The notes under the pieces are model-generated. The model ran no database searches. It was not told where the DNA came from and saw nothing but the letters and a program-made list of their open reading frames with translations. From assembly GCA_028871455.1 (NCBI GenBank), contig JAGWNF010000007.1:53294-117293 (forward strand): a stretch of 64,000 nucleotides of DNA, written 5' to 3'. Below, one piece after another: positions 58,526 through 64,000 of this stretch. Position numbers and translations under genes: made by a program. Each line of letters begins with the position of its first letter. The first letter of the stretch is position 1. This stretch comes from Alphaproteobacteria bacterium. GTDB taxonomy: Bacteria; Pseudomonadota; Alphaproteobacteria; ATCC43930; CGMCC-115725.

Positions 58526-59542
58526 TTACTTCCCGCGGCCTGCCGGTCTTGACGATGCCGAAACGCTCACGACGGCACTCTGCAGCTGTGCGGCCGCGTT
58601 GAGGAAGTTGACTGTTGCTACATAGACCGGCTGTGCTTGCCGCGTGTCGTTCTGAAGTGCCTGCGCGAGTTTGTGATGCGCATCGACCAGCGCGCCTACG
58701 GCTACCTGCGGATCGATTGCACGCAGTTGGTTGAACATGACCACTTTTGCCTGAAGGATCGCCAAGTCACTTTGGTATTCGGCCGCACTCAGCTTGCTTA
58801 CGGAATCGGACTGCAAGGGAGCTTCCGCCGCGTGCATTTCCTTTTCCAATCGCAAGAGCTGCTGCGCGCGGATCGCTAGGAGTGCGGCTTTCACCGTCTG
58901 CGAAATTGTCCTAATTGAGGTATCCGCAGCCGGCACTGTGTTCCGCAGCACGTCATAGCGTCGAGTATCGAGATACACGGCTACGAGCCGTCCGATGATG
59001 CTACCCGACGCGTTGATCACAGATTGGGGTGGGGCTGGAGCGGATGAGAGCGAGGCGGCAGCTGTCGTAAGCCCATCGACTGACGAAATGAGACTCTGGG
59101 TTGCCGCGGTTAATTGCGCATCATCGGAGGCATTCGTTATCGCGCTTAGAGCCGCAGCATAGTTTCTGAGTGCGTCAAAGTCCGGCGCCGCATTCGCTAG
59201 CGTTGTTTCAATTGGAGGCTGAACTGGGGGTTTCGTCGCTGGAAATTTCGTTACGGCGCATGGAGGGAGTCTCGGCGGGGTTCCGCTTGGATCAACTTGG
59301 TCGCAGCCATCGAGCAGATCAAGTTTGACCCGTCCACTGATAAAAGCCTGCTGTTGATCCTGGGCAATTGCATCGCCGACTGATTTCCGGCCGCTCTCGT
59401 AGCTCGCAATGATGGCGGTTACGCCATCGTTAAACGCGCCGATTTCTTGCTTGTAGACGTAGGGCGAGCACGATGCGAGTAAGCATGCTGCAAGAACGAC
59501 CGTGGCGCGCGCTGGCATCCGCGTCTTTCTGGCGCGTGCCAT
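58526..59542 (-). CDS. Lipoprotein of unknown function
   Basis: A 338-residue protein with a lipoprotein signal: a hydrophobic stretch ending LLASC, with Cys25 as the lipidation site. The mature part is helical with a Pro-rich patch (PATKPPVQPPIE) and many Ala/Thr/Ser residues; DGCDQVDPSGTPPRLPPC might form a disulfide. The ATG at 59542 is chosen because the signal follows it directly. It begins 5 bases after the 47-residue gene. Probably outer-membrane or periplasmic; function unknown. Confidence 0.68.
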   Translation of the reverse strand: MARARKTRMPARATVVLAACLLASCSPYVYKQEIGAFNDGVTAIIASYESGRKSVGDAIAQDQQQAFISGRVKLDLLDGCDQVDPSGTPPRLPPCAVTKFPATKPPVQPPIETTLANAAPDFDALRNYAAALSAITNASDDAQLTAATQSLISSVDGLTTAAASLSSAPAPPQSVINASGSIIGRLVAVYLDTRRYDVLRNTVPAADTSIRTISQTVKAALLAIRAQQLLRLEKEMHAAEAPLQSDSVSKLSAAEYQSDLAILQAKVVMFNQLRAIDPQVAVGALVDAHHKLAQALQNDTRQAQPVYVATVNFLNAAAQLQSAVVSVSASSRPAGRGK

Positions 59543-59547
59543 GTGGA

Positions 59548-59691
59548 CTATTTCCTTTTGCGCCGTCGGCCACCCGGCTTGGGCCAAGGCTTCGGCGGCG
59601 CGACCGCTGCTGCAATGATATGTGCGGTCCGCGTTACGCGCTTGCGTGCCTTCCGTAAAAGTTTTGCTTTTTTGCGTGAGCGTTTCGTCAT
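59548..59691 (-). CDS. 47-residue highly basic protein
   Basis: A short gene with Lys and Arg making up over a third of its residues: TKRSRKKAKLLRKARKRVTR, a hydrophobic middle (HIIAAAVAPP) and a KPGGRRRKRK end. The ATG overlaps the upstream Pro-rich gene stop in ATGA, and the stop is 5 bases before the lipoprotein ATG. That tight fit argues it is real despite its size. It may bind nucleic acid or membrane lipids; unknown. Confidence 0.5.
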   Translation of the reverse strand: MTKRSRKKAKLLRKARKRVTRTAHIIAAAVAPPKPWPKPGGRRRKRK

Positions 59692-59873
59692 CGCTTGTGC
59701 CTAGGCGGATCGGATGGCAACTCTTCTCGTGGTGGACCAGGATCAGGCCATGGCTGTGGTGGCGTAACTGTAGGGGCGCGTTTGCCAAAGTCTCCAGGTT
59801 CTGACGGCTTCGTCGGCGAGGGCGTCGGTCTCGGTGGTAATTTTGGTGAGCTTGGCGGCTTTTTATCGGTCAT
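59688..59873 (-). CDS. Proline-rich small protein
   Basis: A 61-residue protein in which about a third of residues are proline (PPSSPKLPPRPTPSPTKP... and PPQPWPDPGPPREELP). Probably disordered. The ATG at 59873 has GAGG upstream, is 15 bases after the SLATT-like gene, and its stop overlaps the 47-residue gene. Similar PPxPWPxPG stretches occur in both small proteins, suggesting they arose together. Confidence 0.5.
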   Translation of the reverse strand: MTDKKPPSSPKLPPRPTPSPTKPSEPGDFGKRAPTVTPPQPWPDPGPPREELPSDPPRHKR

Positions 59874-59888
59874 GCTGATTACCTCGCC

Positions 59889-60452
59889 TCAATCTTGCGC
59901 ATGTTTCTTTTGAGCGTGATTGCCGGGCAACCAAAGCCGGTCAGCCGGTATTTCCTCATTCACCTGTCTCTGTAGCTCCTTCAGCACGCGCGCACTCGGA
60001 GAGGGATCGTCATCGTCGGCAAGCTTGCTAAACGTCGCCTGCGCTGTTTGATGGACCTTCTGGAGCTCAGGCGTGAACGACTGATTCATTCGCACTTGCC
60101 CGGCGACGGATTGCAGCGTCGCGAAGAGTTTCGAATATTCGCCGTGGAGCTTCGCGTAGCGTTCGACACGGTCGGCCAACTTCACAATGGGCTTAAGAAT
60201 TGCAATCAGTGCGGATGCAGTCGCGAGAGCAACCCATACATCATGTCCAATGCCAGCCTGAAATGCCTCCCAGGAACCAATGCCGGTTCCTGATGCCGTT
60301 ATCGCGAGAATGAACTCAGTGGCATTATTAGACCGACGCGCGATCGTCAGTTGGCGCCCATAATATTTTTTGTTGAAACATGCGGTGCGGAGATCGTCGT
60401 ACAGAACGGAAAGCTGCTCATGCAGCTGTCTTCGGCCACCGTCCCCTGACAT
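59889..60452 (-). CDS. SLATT-like two-helix membrane protein
   Basis: A 187-residue protein. A short N-terminal helix (LHEQLSVLYDDLRTACFNKKYY) precedes two membrane helices (about residues 45-62 and 70-88) and a long C-terminal helix (LADRVERYAKLHGEYSKLFATLQ). This layout is that of SLATT domains, predicted pore-forming effectors in bacterial conflict systems. GGGGGA precedes the ATG at 60452, which is preferred over a TTG four codons earlier. It is first in the five-gene operon. Confidence 0.6.
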   Translation of the reverse strand: MSGDGGRRQLHEQLSVLYDDLRTACFNKKYYGRQLTIARRSNNATEFILAITASGTGIGSWEAFQAGIGHDVWVALATASALIAILKPIVKLADRVERYAKLHGEYSKLFATLQSVAGQVRMNQSFTPELQKVHQTAQATFSKLADDDDPSPSARVLKELQRQVNEEIPADRLWLPGNHAQKKHAQD

Positions 60453-61019
60453 GTTGTCCCCCAAGCGTCGTGCCGGCGTCTATGCGCGGAATCAACAATC
60501 GCCCGGTCGTCGGAGCAAGGGTTTCAGGATTTGCGCTCCCGAGCAAGGGATCCGGTTGCTTTCCTGAAAAATTGGTTTGGTGCATACGGGGGTATTACGA
60601 CCTGCCGCTGTCGCTCGTTCGGTACTGGCGAGAAAAAGGGATCAACCGCCTGGCGAACACGAGGGTGACACAGGGGGCCGCGCGGGCGCTCATACTGACG
60701 CAGAGTTTCTTCGTCGCGTGTGCGCCATACGCTGGAGCGATAGGCCACTGGCCTGCCGGGCAGCCATAAGGCGCTCTGCGGGTGCCCGAGGGGCCAGTGG
60801 AGGGGCTATTTGCCAGGGCGCCAGCCCATTGCTAGCGTACTCAAGCGCAGCGGTTCGCTCTTACGAGTCTAAAGGCGGCAGATAAAACAATGCGGTTTTC
60901 CGCTGTTGCTTTTGCGTTACTTCCTGCTCCCGTTCGTGGCGCCGAATCCGTCACTTACACCGACGCGATTCTGGCCGTTGTCTCGACGGTCTTTAGAGAG
61001 AGCGGCCGCGGAGATCTCA
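60453..61019. other. Non-coding region with a nested hairpin
   Basis: No gene is convincing in these 567 bases; plus-strand frames here (for example 60482-60769) lack ribosome sites and family features. A two-step hairpin lies at 60745-60800: outer arms CCACTGGCC/GGCCAGTGG (9 bp) and inner arms CGGGCA/TGCCCG. It has no U-tract. The left part must carry the SLATT-operon promoter. Confidence 0.4.
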
Positions 61020-61757
61020 ATGGCACAGAATGCCCAGGATGACCGAGTGAGCAGCTTTCTTTCATTTCCGAGCGACTGGCTAGCCTATCTGCGTGGGCCG
61101 CGCCGATTCCTTGCGAGCAAGGAACTGCAAAGCGCCTCGACGGTAAAATCGGCTCGGGACAGTTTTTTCGTAGGCATGGCTGGTGTTACCGCCTTTTCCG
61201 CAGCGAACTTGAATTTTTCCCCTTACGATACAGAGGAAAACGCAAAGCTTTTCCAAGGAACCGTGCTGATCACGGCGCTCTTGGTTAGCAACCTAGTCTT
61301 CGCATTTCTCGTTCACATCTTGGCACGCTTGGTGAGAGGGCGAGGTACGTTCCGCGAAACCGTCGTTGTCATCGCCTTTACCCTCGCATTCCTGTGGCCG
61401 GCGACGACCCTCTTCATGATCGCTGTTTCGCGCTTTGCCGAGGCCACCCTCGGGATAAGCTGGACCGCACTCATGCCATACGTCACCGACCTAACAGGTT
61501 ATGTCGCACCAACGGTTGGGACGATCCTCCTTGGCGCATTCACTGTCAGCCTGGGGCTGTGGTGGATCGCCTATATGATTTATGGCTACAGCTGTGCGGT
61601 GAGCGTAGCTCATAAGCTAAGCCTGCCGCGGTCGTTGTTTGTCGTCGGCGTTGGGCTGGGTCTCATAAACCTGTTCAATACCCCGCTCACGGAAATGTCT
61701 TACTTCGTGGCGAAGGGCGCGGATCCAATTTTGGGATGGTTGTTCAAGCTCATTTAG
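61020..61757 (+). CDS. Polytopic membrane protein
   Basis: A 245-residue protein with five or six membrane helices (VLITALLVSNLVFAFLVHIL, VVVIAFTLAFLWPATTLFM, VGTILLGAFTVSLGLWWIAYMIYG and others). It has a Yip1-like look but no firm family. The ATG at 61020 has GGAGA upstream. It is convergent with the next gene. Confidence 0.6.
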   Translation: MAQNAQDDRVSSFLSFPSDWLAYLRGPRRFLASKELQSASTVKSARDSFFVGMAGVTAFSAANLNFSPYDTEENAKLFQGTVLITALLVSNLVFAFLVHILARLVRGRGTFRETVVVIAFTLAFLWPATTLFMIAVSRFAEATLGISWTALMPYVTDLTGYVAPTVGTILLGAFTVSLGLWWIAYMIYGYSCAVSVAHKLSLPRSLFVVGVGLGLINLFNTPLTEMSYFVAKGADPILGWLFKLI

Positions 61758-61772
61758 CGGATGGCCTATTAT

Positions 61773-62465
61773 TTATCGGTCAACGCTTATATCGATCTGA
61801 CGTGCGTCGCCGTCGCCCCGGTCAATCGAGAATTTTATCGTCTGTCGATACCCGTCTCGTTGCGTCTTGTATATGAGGGTGGGGTTTGCATCACTATCTG
61901 TCTGCCGTTCGTCCGGCCTGCCGTAGTGAATTTGGATCCACGACCACGTATAACCGTTGCGCGGCGGTAACTCATAAAAAACGCTCGCATAATGACCACC
62001 ATCGCTACGAAAAGCCGCTACGGCACTGAAGGCGAAGACATCAGGGAAAGTATAATAAGCGCTGGTAAGCCCGTTTCTGTCCTTAAGGCGCGTAGTGAGA
62101 ATTGCGTCGATTTGCTGCGTGATCGCGTCTTCGAGGACCTTCTCGCCGAGCTTCGCCGAACAAAGCGCGTCTTCGGACCGGAATGCGCAGTGACGCTGCA
62201 GTTCAACCGCGACAAAGACTCTGAGATTGGTTGTAGTTTGAAATAGAAATCTAACTCCGTCCTTGGCGCGAAGTTGCGCGGCGCTACGCAAATTGGATAA
62301 GACGTCGTCCGACGAGAATCCTCTCTTGTAATTCGGGATCGGTACAACAGCGTTCGTGGCGTAGTGCGATCGGCGGAAAGCAATCAAAATAAAAAGGGCG
62401 ATTGCTACGACGCAGACCGTGCCTACAAACGCGGCGACCCATCCGATGACGCGTCGCGGCCTCAT
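61773..62465 (-). CDS. Membrane-anchored protein of unknown function
   Basis: A 230-residue protein with one N-terminal membrane helix (about residues 8-30, VIGWVAAFVGTVCVVAIALF) and an extracytoplasmic domain of about 200 residues that looks mixed alpha/beta. Two cysteines (HCAFRSEDALC) could form a disulfide. No known motif. It is a single gene in the island right end. Confidence 0.6.
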   Translation of the reverse strand: MRPRRVIGWVAAFVGTVCVVAIALFILIAFRRSHYATNAVVPIPNYKRGFSSDDVLSNLRSAAQLRAKDGVRFLFQTTTNLRVFVAVELQRHCAFRSEDALCSAKLGEKVLEDAITQQIDAILTTRLKDRNGLTSAYYTFPDVFAFSAVAAFRSDGGHYASVFYELPPRNGYTWSWIQIHYGRPDERQTDSDANPTLIYKTQRDGYRQTIKFSIDRGDGDARQIDISVDR

Positions 62466-62693
62466 TTCAGATTGACGCGGTGTTTGTGTTAGGGGCCTCT
62501 AACAATTTCGCTGCCCTTCGCCAGTCAAATGTGTGGCTGCTTTCCTGCGCCCTACTGCATATCTAACGCATTTTACCTGAGCTGCACTTCTCATCTAGGA
62601 GCGAGTAGAGCCTGTTTTTCTCCTTCGTCTCGGATGCCCTGATCGCATGGCACCATTGTTATTGCAAGAAATGAGAATTGCCATGCGACCGCT
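62466..62693. repeat. Non-coding stretch with a 10-bp inverted repeat
   Basis: TCGCATGGCA (62643-62652) and TGCCATGCGA (62679-62688) are perfect inverted copies 26 bases apart, ending 5 bases from the stop of the double-HTH frame. No U-tract is present, so either a weak terminator or a binding site. Nothing else is seen. Confidence 0.45.
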
Positions 62694-63155
62694 TTAATTG
62701 CGCTCATGGTCGCCCCTTTTGGGAAGAGAAAGGAAACGATCAACCAGATAGCGGGAACGTGCGGTCGTCGGCTTCCGCTCCCCACTCTCGTATCGGAAGA
62801 GCGTGCCTTCATCGACACCCATAACGACGGCCGCCCTTTGGCGAGACAGGCCGCGTGCCCTGCGTGTGGCTACCAGCTGCTCTCCAAGCGTTCTTGGCTG
62901 CGGTTGGGGACTGTAGCCGAGAAAATCTACTATCCGCGGCCAATAGCGGTCTGGAGGCCAAATTCCGCGCTCCCAGGCGCATACGGTGCTTTCTCCCACC
63001 CCTAGGCGCTTTCCTGCGTCTTGCTGCCTCAGGCCGAGCTCTATCCGCCGCTTCCGGAGATGCTCGCCGAGGGTCTTAGGCTCAGCCGGAATGAGGGCCG
63101 GGCGGGCCGCTTTTAGGCTGATCCGCCCGAATGACAACATGGCAACGCGGCCATG
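62694..63155 (-). CDS. Double XRE-HTH reading frame, C-terminal part of LSR1 in the circle
   Basis: From the core TG to the stop this frame encodes 153 residues with two Cro/CI-type helix-turn-helix units: LRKRRIELGLRQQDAGKRLG...TVCAWERG and LVATRRARGLSRQRAAVVMG...TLFRYESG. In the integrated state it has no good ribosome site; an ATG at 63140 and one within comM antisense (63206) are possible starts. In the excised circle codon phase is preserved, so LSR1 reads straight into it. It may otherwise be an independent small regulator. Confidence 0.72.
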   Translation of the reverse strand, partial: HGRVAMLSFGRISLKAARPALIPAEPKTLGEHLRKRRIELGLRQQDAGKRLGVGESTVCAWERGIWPPDRYWPRIVDFLGYSPQPQPRTLGEQLVATRRARGLSRQRAAVVMGVDEGTLFRYESGERKPTTARSRYLVDRFLSLPKRGDHERN

Positions 63156-63170
63156 CCGCTGCGGGTATCT
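63130..63170. other. attR: right island/comM junction
   Basis: Island DNA ends GGCAACG-CGGCCA (63141-63153), the core TG is 63154-63155, and comM resumes with CCGCTGCGGG. The arm GGCAACG is 6 bases from the core, exactly as CGTTGCC is on the left side. This symmetry supports a serine-recombinase crossover at TG. Confidence 0.88.
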
Positions 63171-63516
63171 CGACGATCCGGCGCTCGCCTGCGGCAAGGC
63201 GCCCAAGTGTGCACAAGATTATCAAAGTCGCATCTCCGGCCCGCTTTTCGACCGCATCGACCTGCACATCGACGTGCCGGCGGTGAAGGCGGCCGATCTG
63301 TCGCTGCCGCCGCCGGCCGAAGGCAGCGCCGAGGTCGCCGCACGCGTCGCGGCGGCGCGTGGCCGACAGGCGATGCGCTACGCCGGGCTTCCCGCCGAGC
63401 GCCGCATCCGCAGCAACGCCGAACTCGACGGCAAGCTCCTCGATGAGGTCGCGCAGCCCGACGCCGACGGCCGGCGGCTGCTCAACGATGCGGCGGACCG
63501 GCTCGGTATTCGGTAG
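63154..63516 (+). pseudogene. comM: ComM/YifB, 3' part (disrupted and truncated)
   Basis: 120 residues continue comM from CRCGYLDDP through the family segment SRISGPLFDRIDLHIDVPAV to NDAADRLGIR, where a TAG stops it. Family members go on about 50-60 residues with the LSARGYxRVLRVARTIADL helices; these are missing. Sequence and GC change just after the break, so a second event has removed or displaced the true 3' end. Confidence 0.9.
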
Positions 63517-63549
63517 CAAACACACCTTGGGGGTTTTCTAAGGTGTTTG
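63517..63549. repeat. Imperfect inverted repeat right after the comM break
   Basis: CAAACACACCTT (63517-63528) and AAGGTGTTTG (63540-63549) are inverted, with a 2-base bulge and a GGGGGTTTTCT loop. It could be a terminator or part of an attachment site of a second element. Confidence 0.4.
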
Positions 63550-63601
63550 CGGCAATCCAGGGTTTCGGAGCAGAGTCCGATTCCTTCGGGGGGATTGTTA
63601 T

Positions 63602-63883
63602 ATGGCTATCGAACCGTCGTTGGGACGATTGGTTTTCTCGGTCGCGGTTAGGAACACTTGCCAAGCATTTGGTTCGACGCGGCGCGATTTCCTCGTCGGC
63701 GTTATCTGCGTCAGTTTCGGGTTCTGCTCCTATTGGTACTTCAAGGGGCTGCCCGTAGCTATGGAACAGGCCGTCTCCGTTGCCGCGTTCACATTTGGGC
63801 CACTTGGTATCGTGGTAGCTATTGTGTTTCTCTGGAATCTGTTCCTAGCGCTGACCTGCTCCCCGGAAATGCCCTCGGTTTGA
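63602..63883 (+). CDS. Small membrane protein in a second foreign segment
   Basis: A 93-residue protein with two membrane helices (about residues 30-48, FLVGVICVSFGFCSYWYF, and 60-82, FTFGPLGIVVAIVFLWNLFL). GGGGGG lies 8 bases before the ATG. Size and topology would suit a holin-like or small phage or island protein, but no family is recognised. It follows the comM break and a hairpin at 63517-63549. Confidence 0.5.
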   Translation: MAIEPSLGRLVFSVAVRNTCQAFGSTRRDFLVGVICVSFGFCSYWYFKGLPVAMEQAVSVAAFTFGPLGIVVAIVFLWNLFLALTCSPEMPSV

Positions 63884-64000
63884 GGTAGGGTCCGTTCTTC
63901 GGTGAACTGCTCCCCAACTTTGGACCACGCTACTGGCCTTTTTCCAGGCATGTCGGTCATGGCGGGCCGTGTGCCGCTGACCGATTGATCAGCTCAATCG

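Larger units (their letters stand above)
31452..63155. mobile_element. 31.7-kb island integrated in comM by a serine recombinase
   Basis: The island lies between two copies of the TG core. GC content drops from about two thirds in the flanks to clearly lower inside, and minus-strand core operons give way to mixed accessory genes. LSR1 abuts the left end. Rejoining the flanks restores comM across MNP-CRCGY. The cargo is mainly restriction-modification, nucleases, P-loop ATPases and membrane proteins. Two coupling-protein-like ATPases are present, but I found no relaxase or mating-pair genes, so self-transfer is unlikely. Confidence 0.93.

Noticed and set aside
60482..60769. Possible 95-codon plus-strand gene
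   Set aside because: No ribosome site, no recognisable domain, and it overlaps the nested hairpin at its end.
31452..63155. Island as a complete integrative conjugative element
   Set aside because: Only two coupling-type ATPases are present. No relaxase, VirB4-type or pilus genes were seen, so self-transfer is not supported.
63730..63960. Minus-strand frame at the right edge
   Set aside because: Mostly antisense to the small membrane protein, with no ribosome site or known family.

Overview
This is high-GC DNA from an alphaproteobacterium. The evidence is an Irr-type Fur regulator, a MucR/Ros zinc-finger regulator, an OlsB/OlsA ornithine-lipid pair and the gene order fur-olsB-olsA-miaB-phoH-ybeY-corC-lnt. 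I cannot place it to genus; the order Rhodospirillales or Hyphomicrobiales is plausible.

Region 1 (1-31451) is core chromosome, mostly on the minus strand. In map order it holds a partial rubrerythrin, irr, a nitronate-monooxygenase-like gene, and then the translation and transcription operon read right to left: rimP-nusA-ylxR/ylxQ-infB-rbfA-truB-rpsO-pnp. Next come trmB, an XRE regulator, the envelope/tRNA/ornithine-lipid operon, mucR, tsaB-rimI, a VanX-type dipeptidase, an Nfu protein, a TIGR02186-like membrane protein, a GlcG-like protein, trpS, murJ, dapB, nth, a DUF2244 gene, a DUF6496-like gene and the 5' part of comM (yifB).

Region 2 (31452-63155) is a 31.7-kb island of visibly lower GC inserted into comM. 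A large serine recombinase (LSR1) lies at its left end. Joining the two ends rebuilds an attP with a perfect 7-bp dyad placed symmetrically around a central TG. The joined comM reads in frame through the conserved MNP-CxCGY segment. The left half is a short defence-like set (a YLATT-like membrane/winged-helix protein and unknowns), a DUF3768/RuvC-like/XRE operon, a P-loop helicase-like protein and a second serine recombinase (LSR2). The middle is a nuclease and defence block: a PD-(D/E)XK protein, a HEPN gene with an SMC-like ATPase, a VirD4/HerA-type ATPase, a type I restriction-modification system (hsdR, hsdM, hsdS), a VirD4/HerA-type ATPase fused to a nuclease-like domain, and a LOTUS-like plus Cys-rich pair. 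The right part has a possible structured RNA, a phospholipase C-type esterase, a five-gene operon (SLATT-like, Pro-rich, 47-residue basic, lipoprotein, helical protein), two membrane proteins and a double-HTH reading frame at the right end. I see no relaxase or mating-pair genes.

The most striking observation is that attP lies inside one long reading frame. In the circular, excised form LSR1 fuses in frame to the double XRE-HTH region, predicted at 658 residues. Integration cuts this frame, and LSR1 then ends in residues encoded by host comM DNA.

Region 3 (63156-64000) is the rest of comM, which stops early, followed by lower-GC DNA with a small membrane-protein gene. This suggests a second foreign segment in the same gene. 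ComM also lacks about 30 internal residues near its N-terminus.
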